Shown here piece by piece: positions 8,372 to 17,270 of a DNA stretch of 64,000 nt. Numbering within the stretch: position 1 is the first letter of the stretch; each line of letters opens with the position of its first letter. The position numbers and the translations under genes were made by a program. Origin of the DNA: Bacillus_AB infantis_C (GTDB lineage: Bacteria; Bacillota; Bacilli; Bacillales; Cytobacillaceae); assembly GCF_050107595.1 (NCBI RefSeq), contig NZ_JBNILH010000004.1, forward strand, positions 186,001 through 250,000, in the 5' to 3' direction. The notes below the pieces were generated by a model. It was given only the letters and a program-made list of their open reading frames with translations, was not told the origin of the DNA and did not search any database.

Positions 8372-9652
8372 TTATTTTTCCTCCTTGTTGTTCAGGCGCT
8401 CCTCGATTGCCCGCGCATGGGCTTCCAGGCCTTCAAGCCTGGCAAAGGAAGCAATTTTTGCTCCATTACCCTGAAGCGATTTTTCACTATAATAAACGAT
8501 GCTCGATTTTTTCTGAAAATCCTCCACATTAAGCGGGCTTGAGAAACGGGCTGTCCCGTTCGTCGGCAGTACGTGATTCGGACCGGCAAAATAGTCGCCG
8601 ACAGGCTCAGGGCTGAACCGGCCCAGAAAAATGGCTCCGGCATGCCTGATCTGGCCGAGCAGCTCCATGGGGTTTTCAGTCAGGACCTCGAGATGCTCCG
8701 GCGCCAGCCGGTTTACTGTTTCAACCGCTTCTTCCATTGTTTCCGCAACATAAATCACACCGAAGTCTTTAATCGATTGGGCTGCAATTTCCCGGCGCGG
8801 CAGATCTGCAAGCTGCCGTTCCACTTCTTCTGCCACCTTTTCAGCCAGATTTGCGGAGGTGGTAACCAGAACACTGCAGGCCATCGGATCATGCTCTGCC
8901 TGTGACAGCAGGTCGGCAGCCACTTCGTTTGCTCTGGCCGTATCGTCGGCAAGCACTGCAATCTCACTTGGACCGGCGATCATATCAATATCCACATCTC
9001 CGAAGACTTCCCTTTTAGCGAGTGCAACGAAGATATTCCCCGGACCTGTAATTTTATCAACCGGCTGTATGGACTCTGTGCCATATGCCAATGCAGCTAT
9101 TGCCTGGGCACCGCCGATCTTGTAGACCTCTTCTGCACCTGCTTCCTTTGCAGCCACAAGTACTGCAGCAGGGAGCTTTCCGTCGCGGCCTGGCGGGGAG
9201 GTGATGACAATCCTTCTTACTCCTGCCACTTTTGCCGGAATCACATTCATGAGGACAGAGGAAGGATAGGCAGCAGTGCCTCCCGGAACATACAAGCCTG
9301 CTGAATCAAGCGGTGTCACCTTCTGGCCGAGCATCGTCCCATTTTCATCCGTAGTCATCCAGGAAGGCCTAAGCTGCTTCTCATGAAAGCTCCGGATATT
9401 GGCTGCAGCCTCCTTGATCACCTCCAGGATAGAAGGGTCGATTGTGCTGTAGGCTTCCTCAACTTCAGCAGATGAGGCCGCAAAGGAGGAAAGCTGGATA
9501 CCATCAAACTTTTCCGTGAAGCTGCGGACTGCTTCGTCACCGTTTTTGCGGACCTCGGCAATGATGCTTTTAACAGCTTTTCTTTGCTCTTCCGTACCGC
9601 TGTCGACCGATCTTTTAATAGAAATATCTTCTGATACTTTAATGATTTTCAT
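8372..9652 (-). CDS. hisD: Histidinol dehydrogenase
   Basis: Zn-dependent NAD enzyme catalysing the last two oxidations to histidine; 426 residues, typical length. Visible signatures include GLYVPGGTAAYPSSVLM, the family pattern around IAGPSEIAVLADD, the zinc and base residues in SQAEHDP and NRLAPEHLE, and the C-terminal GPNHVLPTNGTARF. It lies 26 bp after hisG in the same operon. Confidence 0.97.
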   Translation of the reverse strand: MKIIKVSEDISIKRSVDSGTEEQRKAVKSIIAEVRKNGDEAVRSFTEKFDGIQLSSFAASSAEVEEAYSTIDPSILEVIKEAAANIRSFHEKQLRPSWMTTDENGTMLGQKVTPLDSAGLYVPGGTAAYPSSVLMNVIPAKVAGVRRIVITSPPGRDGKLPAAVLVAAKEAGAEEVYKIGGAQAIAALAYGTESIQPVDKITGPGNIFVALAKREVFGDVDIDMIAGPSEIAVLADDTARANEVAADLLSQAEHDPMACSVLVTTSANLAEKVAEEVERQLADLPRREIAAQSIKDFGVIYVAETMEEAVETVNRLAPEHLEVLTENPMELLGQIRHAGAIFLGRFSPEPVGDYFAGPNHVLPTNGTARFSSPLNVEDFQKKSSIVYYSEKSLQGNGAKIASFARLEGLEAHARAIEERLNNKEEK

Positions 9653-9678
9653 CCTGTTTTCCTCCTTGGAGCAAAAGC

Positions 9679-10320
9679 TTATAGAGCTGCCTGTTCATTC
9701 ACGACTCTGCTCAGCTTGTCGACGATCTCGCTGATCCGCTTGTCCTTGATCCGGTAGCTGACCGGATTGACTATCAGCCTGGATGTGATGCCGACGATCT
9801 GCTCGTACTCAACCAATCCGTTTTCTTTGAGCGTCCTGCCTGTTGAAACGATATCGACGATCCTGTCGGAAAGTCCGATCAGCGGAGCCAGCTCAATGGA
9901 GCCGTTCAGCTTGATGATTTCAACCTGTTCCCCCTGCTCACGAAAATAAGCAGCGGCAACATTCGGATATTTAGTCGCCACTTTCGACGCGACTTCATTC
10001 ATTTTTGTACCAGGAATTCCTGCTACAGCAAGATAGCAGGCACTGATTTGGAGGTCGAGGAGCTCATATACATCCCGCTCTTCCTCGAGCATGACATCCT
10101 TTCCGGCAATCCCAAGATCGGCGACTCCGTGCTCTACATAGGTCGGTACGTCCATCGGCTTTGCAAGGATAAATTGAAATTTTTCTTCTTCCACATCGAT
10201 GATCAGCTTGCGTGAGTCATCAAATTCGGCCGGCAGATCAAAGCCGGCCTGGCGCAGCAGCTCTGCAGCCTCCTCGAATATCCGCCCTTTCGGCATCGCA
10301 ATTGTCAGCAGGTCCTTCAT
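9679..10320 (-). CDS. hisG: ATP phosphoribosyltransferase, short form
   Basis: First and feedback-regulated step of histidine synthesis. The 213 residues match the short HisG form, which lacks the C-terminal regulatory domain and works as a hetero-octamer with HisZ, encoded directly upstream. Motifs include IAMPKGRIFEEA, the PRPP-loop-like DIVSTGRTLKENGL and GVADLGIAGKDV. The start overlaps the hisZ stop by 4 bp. Confidence 0.97.
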   Translation of the reverse strand: MKDLLTIAMPKGRIFEEAAELLRQAGFDLPAEFDDSRKLIIDVEEEKFQFILAKPMDVPTYVEHGVADLGIAGKDVMLEEERDVYELLDLQISACYLAVAGIPGTKMNEVASKVATKYPNVAAAYFREQGEQVEIIKLNGSIELAPLIGLSDRIVDIVSTGRTLKENGLVEYEQIVGITSRLIVNPVSYRIKDKRISEIVDKLSRVVNEQAAL

Positions 10321-11501
10321 TGCTGCTCCTCCTTCCCGGCTTTTCCGACTAAAAAGGTAATATCATCATATTGGCTTGTGCACGCGTCCAGATTTTTGAC
10401 GCCGCTGATGTCCTGAAGCACAGCCTTGATCCCTGATTTCCGCATATCCTTCGCTTTTTCATATGCCTCGCGCCTGCGCTCGGCGCTGAAGATGATGCAA
10501 TGCTGCGGATCTTTTTCACCTGCTCCGCCAAGTGCCTCAAGCAGGCGGTCAAGCCGGATGGCAAAGCCGGTCGCTCCTGAGGTTTTCCCGAACTTTTTCA
10601 GCAGGAGATCATAGCGGCCTCCATTGCCGATCGGAAAGCCGACATTCCCGGCGTATACTTCAAATAAGATGCCTGTGTAATAGCTCATATGGCTGACGAG
10701 CGTCAAATCAAGCTTGATTTTTTCACCTTCGCCAAAATCGGCCATTGTGTCCCAAAGACGTTCAAGCTGGACGATCGCTTCCCTGCCCTTATTATTTTCA
10801 ATCAGGCTGAACGCTTGCTCAATGGCTTCACGGCCGCCCCTGAGCTGAAGGAAATCCAGAAGGCGCTGCTTATCTATAGAAGACAGCGGGAGATTCTTCA
10901 CATGCTCCCGGTACCCGACATAATTTTTTTCATAAAGAAATCTCGTTAATTCATTGGCCCTATCTTCTGTCCCAAGAACCTGGCGGAAAAACTCCTGTAC
11001 AAAGCCGATATGGCCGACAGATAGCTGGAAGTCCTCCAATCCCGCTTTCTTCAGCGAGCTGATGAGGAGAGCCAGCCCTTCTCCATCCGCACTGATTGAA
11101 TCATCGCCGATCAGCTCGACGCCGATCTGCTCAAACTCAGCCGGGCGTCCGCCTTCCCTCTGCTGGGCCCGGAACACATTGGCTGAATAAGCAAGCCTCA
11201 ATGGAAGGTCTTCCTTCAGGAGCCTTGATGCAGCCACCCGGGCAATCGGGGCTGTCATATCAGGCCTGAGCACAAGTGTGTGGCCCTGCTGGTCCAAGAG
11301 CTTAAACAGCTGCTGATCAACTGTTGCCGAAGCCGAACCGACGGTTTCATAATATTCAAGCGCCGGTGTTTCCATAAACTGATAGCCCCAGCTCTTCATC
11401 TCATCTTCAATGGAAGAGCGGACCCTGCTTTTCGTTTCGTATATTTCAGGCAATGTATCACGCATGCCTAATGGCTTTTCAAACATAAATAAACGGCTCA
11501 T
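10317..11501 (-). CDS. hisZ: ATP phosphoribosyltransferase regulatory subunit
   Basis: HisRS-like protein without tRNA synthetase activity, needed by short-form HisG; 394 residues. Class-II synthetase motif 2 is visible around FRAQQREGGRPAEFEQIGVELIG and motif 3 in GNGGRYDLLLKKFG. The absence of the anticodon-binding domain and the position next to hisG distinguish it from HisS. The start at 11501 has GAGGTGG eight bases upstream. It is the first gene of the nine-function operon and has a sigma-A promoter 75-100 bp upstream. Confidence 0.95.
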   Translation of the reverse strand: MSRLFMFEKPLGMRDTLPEIYETKSRVRSSIEDEMKSWGYQFMETPALEYYETVGSASATVDQQLFKLLDQQGHTLVLRPDMTAPIARVAASRLLKEDLPLRLAYSANVFRAQQREGGRPAEFEQIGVELIGDDSISADGEGLALLISSLKKAGLEDFQLSVGHIGFVQEFFRQVLGTEDRANELTRFLYEKNYVGYREHVKNLPLSSIDKQRLLDFLQLRGGREAIEQAFSLIENNKGREAIVQLERLWDTMADFGEGEKIKLDLTLVSHMSYYTGILFEVYAGNVGFPIGNGGRYDLLLKKFGKTSGATGFAIRLDRLLEALGGAGEKDPQHCIIFSAERRREAYEKAKDMRKSGIKAVLQDISGVKNLDACTSQYDDITFLVGKAGKEEQQ

Positions 11502-11575
11502 TGAATTCCACCTCTAAATCCAAAAGTTCAAAATCCTTTAGTTCGCTAATATGTTATCGAATTGAAGTTATTAGT

Positions 11576-11604
11576 AGTTTATCGCTGTTTCCAGCAGGCG
11601 TCAA
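11576..11604 (-). promoter_or_regulatory. Sigma-A promoter of the his operon
   Basis: On the minus strand TTGACG (11604-11599) and TAAACT (11581-11576) are separated by 17 bp. The predicted transcript would start near 11569, giving a leader of about 70 nt to hisZ. Confidence 0.7.
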
Positions 11605-11710
11605 CCATTAATGCTTATTTTCTGAAAATCAGGGGGATGTATCCGTGGAAAAGCTGATGGTACGGTTAATTGAGGGGATTGGATTGAAGGAGCAGCAGGT
11701 TCTGGCGGGT

Positions 11711-11812
11711 TTATTTGCGGGTTTTTTGTTTTATTTGCGGGAATTAGATTTTATTTGCGAGTTTTCATTTTTATTTGCGAGTTTCCCGATTTATTTGCGA
11801 GTCTGCATTTTG
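11711..11812. repeat. 20-bp tandem repeat array (TTATTTGCG family)
   Basis: TTATTTGCGGG or TTATTTGCGAG begins at 11711, 11731, 11751, 11771 and 11791, an exact 20-bp period with five copies. The second half of each unit is a T-rich, poorly conserved spacer. The array ends about 23 bp from the U-tract of the yvoF terminator. A related array lies at 22394. Confidence 0.88.
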
Positions 11813-11834
11813 CAGCTTCCCTGCAGCCTTCTCT

Positions 11835-11872
11835 AAAAAAAAGCCCCATTAACCGAAGTTAATGAAGCCTTT
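11835..11872 (-). terminator. yvoF / hprK operon terminator
   Basis: Minus-strand hairpin with stem GGCTTCATTAAC / GTTAATGGGGCT (one mismatch) closed by a UUCG tetraloop and followed by eight U residues. It ends the hprK-lgt-yvoD-ppaX-yvoF operon. Confidence 0.9.
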
Positions 11873-11875
11873 TCC

Positions 11876-12409
11876 TCACTCAGCCTGGCCGTAGATTGGA
11901 TCATCCTGCCAGCGCTTTTGAAGCTCTTCTTTTGTATAAATGACGCGCATCGGATTTCCTCCGACAAAGCTGCCGGGCGGGACATCCTTGTGGACAAGGG
12001 TCCCGGCGGAGACGATTGCCCCGTCTCCAATCGTGATGCCGGGCAGAAGGGTTGAGTTGGCGCCGATCATGACCTCGCTGCCGATATTCACTTCACCGAG
12101 GCGGTATTCACGGATTAAATATTCGTGCGCAAGGATGGTTGTATTATAGCCGATGACTGTGTTCCGTCCGACGCTTATTTTCTCCGGGAACATCACATCC
12201 AGCATCACCATTAGCGCAAACGAAGTCTGATCTCCGACCTTCATTTTCAGGAATGTGCGGTACAGCCAGTTTTTCAAACCGAGAAAAGGGGTGTACCGGG
12301 CCAGCTGTATGACGATGAAATTTTTTACAACCTTCGCGAACGGGACCGTTTTGTACACATGCCAAAGGGAATTGGCGCCCTCAACCGGATGCCTGACTGT
12401 CTTTCTCAT
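11876..12409 (-). CDS. yvoF: Hexapeptide-repeat acetyltransferase YvoF
   Basis: A 177-residue left-handed beta-helix acyltransferase. Hexapeptide repeats run through about residues 70-155 (IGYNTTILA, VNIGSEVMIGANSTLLPGI, GDGAIVSAGTLV). The closing segment SFVGGNPMRVI is typical of maltose/galactoside O-acetyltransferase relatives. The start overlaps the ppaX stop by 4 bp. The acceptor substrate is unknown; membership of the hprK operon is conserved in Bacillus but gives no direct clue. Confidence 0.85.
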   Translation of the reverse strand: MRKTVRHPVEGANSLWHVYKTVPFAKVVKNFIVIQLARYTPFLGLKNWLYRTFLKMKVGDQTSFALMVMLDVMFPEKISVGRNTVIGYNTTILAHEYLIREYRLGEVNIGSEVMIGANSTLLPGITIGDGAIVSAGTLVHKDVPPGSFVGGNPMRVIYTKEELQKRWQDDPIYGQAE

Positions 12410-13059
12410 CCTTTATAGTCCTCCAGGATATCGAGGAGGTCAGCCATATTCTCCAGCATAAAATCAGGCTTGTACTGCATCAGATGCTCCCTGCCCTTAG
12501 CCGACCAGGCGACAGCTGCTGATTTGGTGCCTGCATGATGCCCGGCAAGGATATCATGGTGGTTATCGCCGACCATGATAGCTTCCTCCGGACGGGAGCC
12601 GAGGAGGTCAAGCGCCTTAAAAATCGGCTCTGGATCGGGCTTTGGTTTCTCCACATGGTCCAGTGCCACGATAACCTCAAAGAACTGATTCAGGTTTGTC
12701 AGCTTCAGTCCTTTTTCCACGACAGGCATTACCTTCGTCGTGACGATGCCAAGCTTGTAGCCTGATTCCTTCAAGGTTCGGACTGTGTCAAACACACCCT
12801 CAAACTCTTTGACAAGCACATCATGGTTGGCAAGATTGAACTCGCGGTATTTGCCGATCATCTCTTCAACCCTGCTTTCATCAATGCTGGCAAAAGTCTC
12901 ATGCAGGGTCGGACCCATGAACGGGAGTACATCCTCCCGCTTATATTTGTTTGGATAATAGCCTTCAAGCGTGTGAAGGAATGAGGCGATGATCAGTTCA
13001 TTCGTGTCGATCAATGTTCCGTCAAGATCAAATAAAATCGTGTTTATGTTTTCGTTCAC
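12406..13059 (-). CDS. ppaX: Pyrophosphatase PpaX
   Basis: HAD-superfamily phosphatase of 217 residues. The nucleophile motif LFDLDGTLIDT is at residues 9-19, motif II at TTKVM, and the acidic motif at MVGDNHHDILAG. PpaX hydrolyses the pyrophosphate released when HPrK dephosphorylates P-Ser-HPr. That role agrees with the operon context downstream of hprK. The start overlaps the yvoD stop by 4 bp and its own stop overlaps yvoF. Confidence 0.92.
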   Translation of the reverse strand: MNENINTILFDLDGTLIDTNELIIASFLHTLEGYYPNKYKREDVLPFMGPTLHETFASIDESRVEEMIGKYREFNLANHDVLVKEFEGVFDTVRTLKESGYKLGIVTTKVMPVVEKGLKLTNLNQFFEVIVALDHVEKPKPDPEPIFKALDLLGSRPEEAIMVGDNHHDILAGHHAGTKSAAVAWSAKGREHLMQYKPDFMLENMADLLDILEDYKG

Positions 13060-14003
13060 AAAGCAGCTTCCTTTCTATTGCTGGCCATTTGGGAGCGGCG
13101 GTTCCAGAAAAACGCGACCGCCAAAGTCAGTACGATGGCTGTTCCGAGACGTATCAGGAGCAGCGGCAGCACCGGAATGCCCAGCGGAAGGAAAATAAGT
13201 GTATCTTCGATTACCGCGTGGCATGCGACCAGGAAGATGAACGCGATGGTAACATCCTTCCTGCTGACTCCATCCTCTTTGACAGCCTGTATCATGACAC
13301 CCGCCCCGTATGCCAGGCCAAAAATCAGGCCGGCGGCCAAAGTGGTCGAGGTGTTCTCTTTCATCCCCAGCGCTCTTGTTGCAGGCGCCATCCATTTTGA
13401 AAAAACATCCAGCCATTTCAAGTCTTTCAGCAGCTGTATACCAATCATCAGCGGAATGACGATGATGGCGAGCTGCAGAATCCCCAAACCGGCCTTGGTT
13501 ACCGCTTCTAAAAGAATGGCAGTAACACCTGCTGCCTGTTCTTCCTTTGCCGGGATCATGCCGTACTGGGCAAGCTCAGAGCCGCCGTGCCATACCAGGT
13601 TGATTACCACGGCAGACAGGATGGCCAGGCCGAAACGTACCAGCAGGATAATCCAGAGCTTGACGCCCACCTTGAGCGCCACACTGGATTCAATCAGGAT
13701 ATTATGCGAGAAGGACAGCATGACCGCAATGATGAATACTTCCTTCACCGAAAGATCCAATGTCAGGATGGCCCCGATGGCTGCGTACAGATTCAGGAAG
13801 TTTCCCAGCACAAGCGGAATGGCCGCATCGCCAGACAGTCCAAGCAGGCCCATCAGCGGCGTTATCATCTTGATTACCCAGGGAAGCACTGGCGTATATT
13901 GAAGCAGCGCTACGATCAGCGTGACAGGGAAAATGATTTTTCCCAGTGACCATGTCGTTTTAAGCCCTGCAGCTAATCCTCGTTTGAGCGTGCCGAACAG
14001 CAT
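13056..14003 (-). CDS. yvoD: Nucleoside recognition (Gate) domain membrane protein YvoD
   Basis: A 315-residue integral membrane protein with about eight hydrophobic segments and two copies of the nucleoside-recognition/Gate fold, one in each half (LVLGNFLNLYAAIGAI and GLIFGLAYGAGVMI). Similar proteins accompany spore-maturation SpmA/SpmB and FeoB. The substrate is unknown. It is conserved between lgt and ppaX in Bacillus. The start is 26 bp after the lgt stop. Confidence 0.85.
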   Translation of the reverse strand: MLFGTLKRGLAAGLKTTWSLGKIIFPVTLIVALLQYTPVLPWVIKMITPLMGLLGLSGDAAIPLVLGNFLNLYAAIGAILTLDLSVKEVFIIAVMLSFSHNILIESSVALKVGVKLWIILLVRFGLAILSAVVINLVWHGGSELAQYGMIPAKEEQAAGVTAILLEAVTKAGLGILQLAIIVIPLMIGIQLLKDLKWLDVFSKWMAPATRALGMKENTSTTLAAGLIFGLAYGAGVMIQAVKEDGVSRKDVTIAFIFLVACHAVIEDTLIFLPLGIPVLPLLLIRLGTAIVLTLAVAFFWNRRSQMASNRKEAAL

Positions 14004-14029
14004 GTTTCTCTCCTCCCTTTGTTTTTATA

Positions 14030-14857
14030 CTATTGAGCTTTAGCGCTCTTATCTAAATATCTCTTGTCTGCGTAGCCTTTTGTTCTTCTGAAGACGATGA
14101 GCACAATGGCTCCGATGACAAGGACGATGGAAATCATCTGCGCCATACGGAGGCTCTCTGTCAGCATCAGGCTGTCCGTCCTCATCCCTTCAACGAAGAA
14201 GCGGCCGATGCTGTACCAGATGACATACGTAAGGAAAAGCTCGCCCCTGCGCAGATTCACTCTTCTTAAAGACAGGAGGATAACAAATCCGGCTATATTC
14301 CATAATGATTCATACAGGAAGGTCGGGTGGTAGTACGTTCCGTTTATGTACATCTGATCTATGATGAACTGCGGAAGATGAAGATTTTCCAAAAATGCAC
14401 GTGTCACTTCACGGCCATGTGCTTCCTGATTCATGAAGTTGCCCCAGCGGCCGATAGCCTGGCCGAGAATAATACTCGGCGCAGTGATGTCAGCCAGCTG
14501 CCAGAAAGAGATGCCCTTCTTCTTCGCAAAAACATAGGCAGTGATGACAGAGCCGATCAGTGCCCCGTGAATGGCGATGCCCCCATGCCAGATCTTAATG
14601 ATCTCGGCAGGGTTTTGTGCATAATAGTCCCATTCAAAAATGACATAATACAGCCTTGCAGACAAAATCGCGATAGGAATCGCCCACAGCATCAGATCGG
14701 CAAACAATTCCTTCTGCAGCCCGCGCTTTTCCCCTTCGCGCATGGCCAGCCATAAAGCAAGTGCAATCCCCGCCCCGATAATCAGACCGTACCAGTGGAC
14801 CTGGATGGGACCGAGCGAAAAAGCAATCGGATCAAGCGGCTGGATATTTTCTTCCAT
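14030..14857 (-). CDS. lgt: Prolipoprotein diacylglyceryl transferase
   Basis: Integral membrane enzyme that transfers diacylglycerol to the lipobox Cys of prolipoproteins. It has 275 residues and about seven membrane segments. The Lgt signature GRWGNFMNQEAHG is present around residue 138, with the essential region IHGALIG upstream. AAAGGAG is seven bases before the ATG at 14857; the upstream in-frame ATG at 14863 abuts the Shine-Dalgarno sequence and is unlikely to be used. Lipoproteins encoded in this window (MetQ, CccB, the BMP protein) are its expected substrates. Confidence 0.96.
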   Translation of the reverse strand: MEENIQPLDPIAFSLGPIQVHWYGLIIGAGIALALWLAMREGEKRGLQKELFADLMLWAIPIAILSARLYYVIFEWDYYAQNPAEIIKIWHGGIAIHGALIGSVITAYVFAKKKGISFWQLADITAPSIILGQAIGRWGNFMNQEAHGREVTRAFLENLHLPQFIIDQMYINGTYYHPTFLYESLWNIAGFVILLSLRRVNLRRGELFLTYVIWYSIGRFFVEGMRTDSLMLTESLRMAQMISIVLVIGAIVLIVFRRTKGYADKRYLDKSAKAQ

Positions 14858-14917
14858 AATCATTCTCCTTTTTTTGCAGAATCCCCTTACAGAAACTCTC
14901 TATTTATATAGGTAATC

Positions 14918-15847
14918 CTAATCGTTGTCTCCGTCCTCGATCACATCAGACAGGCGGCTTGTGAATTGTTCTGCGGCATTGACGCCCATTCGCTTCAAAC
15001 GGAAGTTCATTGCGGCCACTTCAATGATGACAGCAAGGTTCCGCCCCGGGCGTACTGGGATCGTAAGCCTCGTGATATCTGTGTCAATGATCTTCATTTT
15101 CTCTTCATCAAGGCCAAGGCGGTCATATTGTTTTTTCTGATCCCACAGCTCAAGATTCATGACGAGGGAAATGCGCTTATTGCTCCGGACAGCACCTGCA
15201 CCGAACAAGGTCATTACATTTATGATGCCAAGCCCCCTGATTTCAAGCAAATGCTCAATCAGCTCCGGCGAGGTCCCGACAAGATAATCTTCATCTTCCT
15301 GGCGGATTTCCACGCAGTCATCAGCAACAAGGCGATGTCCTCTTTTCACAAGCTCAAGGGCCGTTTCACTTTTACCTACGCCGCTCTTGCCCGTAATGAG
15401 CACGCCCACTCCGTATATATCGACAAGCACGCCATGCACCGCGGTCGTCGGGGCCAGCTTGCTTTCAAGGAAATTTGTCAAAAGGCCTGAGAACCTGGTG
15501 GTTTTCTGCTTGGAACGCATAACAGGCACTGCTTCCCTTTCCGAAGCCTCAATCAGCCCTTCCGGCACTTCCATATCCCTTGTAATGATGATGCCTGGCG
15601 TAATATCAGTACAGAGCGATTCCATCCGGTTATGCCTGTCAGCGTCACTCAGCTTCTCTGCAAAGCTCAGCTCAGTCTTGCCAATCAGCTGGATGCGCTC
15701 TGCAGGGTAATAGTCGAAAAAGCCCGCCATTTCAAGCCCGGGCCTGGAAATATCACTTGTCGTAATCGGCCGGTTGATCCCTTCCTCCCCGCTGATCAGC
15801 TCTAAATTAAATTTCTCAATGATGTCTTTTGTTCGCACTTTTGCCAC
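14918..15847 (-). CDS. hprK: HPr kinase/phosphorylase
   Basis: Bifunctional enzyme phosphorylating or dephosphorylating Ser46 of HPr and so controlling carbon catabolite repression with CcpA. It has 309 residues; the N-terminal domain covers about 1-130. The Walker A motif GKSGVGKSETALEL is near residues 153-166 and the HPrK signature EIRGLGIINVMTLFGAGA follows near 200. The start is GTG (15847) with AAAGGAGG upstream. It is the first gene of the operon with lgt, yvoD, ppaX and yvoF. Confidence 0.97.
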   Translation of the reverse strand: MAKVRTKDIIEKFNLELISGEEGINRPITTSDISRPGLEMAGFFDYYPAERIQLIGKTELSFAEKLSDADRHNRMESLCTDITPGIIITRDMEVPEGLIEASEREAVPVMRSKQKTTRFSGLLTNFLESKLAPTTAVHGVLVDIYGVGVLITGKSGVGKSETALELVKRGHRLVADDCVEIRQEDEDYLVGTSPELIEHLLEIRGLGIINVMTLFGAGAVRSNKRISLVMNLELWDQKKQYDRLGLDEEKMKIIDTDITRLTIPVRPGRNLAVIIEVAAMNFRLKRMGVNAAEQFTSRLSDVIEDGDND

Positions 15848-16018
15848 GCTGTTGTCCTCCTTTTGCGGAATGAGCCTTATAAGGTCTATTATAATGAATG
15901 GTTTCTTTCAATTGGAGAAACTACACAATAAAGTTTCATCTTATTGTAGCATTTTTCCCCGCAGAACCAAATTGTGCTATCTGATTTTTTCAAAAACCTT
16001 TACATAAAGGATACATAA

Positions 16019-16034
16019 TTGGTATAGACAACTA
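16019..16034. promoter_or_regulatory. NagR/DasR-type operator upstream of nagA
   Basis: The sequence TTGGTATAGACAACTA resembles the imperfect palindrome bound by NagR (YvoA) and DasR regulators, roughly TGGT-nTAGA-nnACT. It lies about 60 bp upstream of the nagA start, and the nagR gene is third in the same cluster, which suggests autoregulation relieved by glucosamine-6-P or N-acetylglucosamine-6-P. Confidence 0.65.
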
Positions 16035-16094
16035 TATATGTTTATTTTATCATGGAAATATAAAATATCAGGATTCAGAACGGAGATGTCATAC

Positions 16095-17270
16095 ATGAAT
16101 TCCCTACTTTTAAAAAACAGCAGAGTGCTGACAGAGGATGGAATAATAGATAATGGATATGTATTGGTTGAAGACGGTACGATTAAGAGCTTCGGCCCAG
16201 CAGATGAATTTGGCGGCAAGCCTGCAGATAAAACGATAGAGCTGGATGCCGGCGCAACCCTGGCACCGGGCTTTATCGACCTTCACATCCACGGAGCAGG
16301 CGGGGCCGATACGATGGACAGCACACCTGAAGCATTACAGACGATAGCCCGGACTCTTCCCGCTGAAGGGACAACAAGTTTCCTGGCGACCACTATTACA
16401 CAGGAAAAATCCTTGATTGAACAGGCACTGGCCAATGCGGCAGCATACAAGCCCGAGGGAGCGGCGGCCGAAATGCTCGGCATCCATCTCGAAGGTCCCT
16501 TTATTAGTGAAAAAAGAAAAGGTGCCCAGCCGCTTGAGCATATTCTGAAAAGTGATGTTGATTTATTCAAATCCTGGCAGGAAAAAGCCGGACAGCTGAT
16601 CAAGCTCGTCACCCTTGCCCCAGAACTGGAAGGCGGCAAAGAACTGGTCCGCCACCTTGCCGAAACAGGCGTTGTTGCTTCCATCGGGCATTCTGATGCT
16701 GACTATGAAGAAGTCAGGGAGGCTGTGGAAGCAGGTGCGACCCATGTAACCCACCTTTTCAATGGCATGAAGGGACTTCATCACCGCGAACCCGGCACAG
16801 CAGGCGCAGCTCTCCTCTTTAAAGAGCTGATCGTGGAAATGATCGCAGATGGAGTCCATGTGCGGCCTGAAATGATTAAGCTTGCATTAAACAGCAAGGG
16901 GATGGATGGAATGGTGCTGATCACCGATTCTATGAGGGCAAAATGCCTAAAAAACGGCACCTATGATCTCGGCGGCCAGGATGTCACTGTCAAGGATGGA
17001 ATGGCCTTGCTTGAGGACGGCACACTTGCGGGAAGCATTCTGAAAATGAAGGACTCTGTTAAAAATATGACGAAGTTTGCGGATATCACATTAGCTGAAG
17101 CAGTCAAGCTGGCCAGCGAAAACCCAGCAAGGCAGCTGAAAGTATTCGACCGCAAAGGCAGCATTGCAGAAGGAAAAGATGCAGATCTTACTGTCCTGAA
17201 CGAAAACATGGATATTGTACTGACAATCTGCCGCGGAAAAGTCGCACATAACCATTTGGAGGTAGAATGA
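16095..17270 (+). CDS. nagA: N-acetylglucosamine-6-phosphate deacetylase
   Basis: Amidohydrolase-superfamily enzyme producing glucosamine-6-P and acetate; 391 residues. Metal-site motifs in order: DLHIHGAGGADTMD, GIHLEGPFIS, IGHSDA, VTHLFNGM, and the catalytic Asp in LITDSMRA. The open frame extends 19 codons upstream, but CGGAG stands nine bases before the ATG at 16095 and overlaps the earlier ATGs. It is coupled to nagB by a stop/start overlap. Confidence 0.95.
   Translation: MNSLLLKNSRVLTEDGIIDNGYVLVEDGTIKSFGPADEFGGKPADKTIELDAGATLAPGFIDLHIHGAGGADTMDSTPEALQTIARTLPAEGTTSFLATTITQEKSLIEQALANAAAYKPEGAAAEMLGIHLEGPFISEKRKGAQPLEHILKSDVDLFKSWQEKAGQLIKLVTLAPELEGGKELVRHLAETGVVASIGHSDADYEEVREAVEAGATHVTHLFNGMKGLHHREPGTAGAALLFKELIVEMIADGVHVRPEMIKLALNSKGMDGMVLITDSMRAKCLKNGTYDLGGQDVTVKDGMALLEDGTLAGSILKMKDSVKNMTKFADITLAEAVKLASENPARQLKVFDRKGSIAEGKDADLTVLNENMDIVLTICRGKVAHNHLEVE

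Larger units (their letters stand above)
11502..11875. other. Intergenic region between hisZ and yvoF
   Basis: About 370 bp holding the his promoter, a 20-bp repeat array and the yvoF terminator. No T-box motif is visible in the his leader, so attenuation by tRNA-His is not evident. Confidence 0.6.

Noticed and set aside
11502..11640. Search for a T-box or histidine attenuator in the his leader
   Set aside because: No T-box sequence, specifier loop or His-rich leader peptide could be seen.
11645..11836. 63-codon plus-strand ORF with GTG start after GGGGGAT
   Set aside because: Despite a passable ribosome binding site, it reads through the 20-bp array, whose units shift frame each time, so the peptide is not conserved unit by unit, and it ends in the yvoF terminator.
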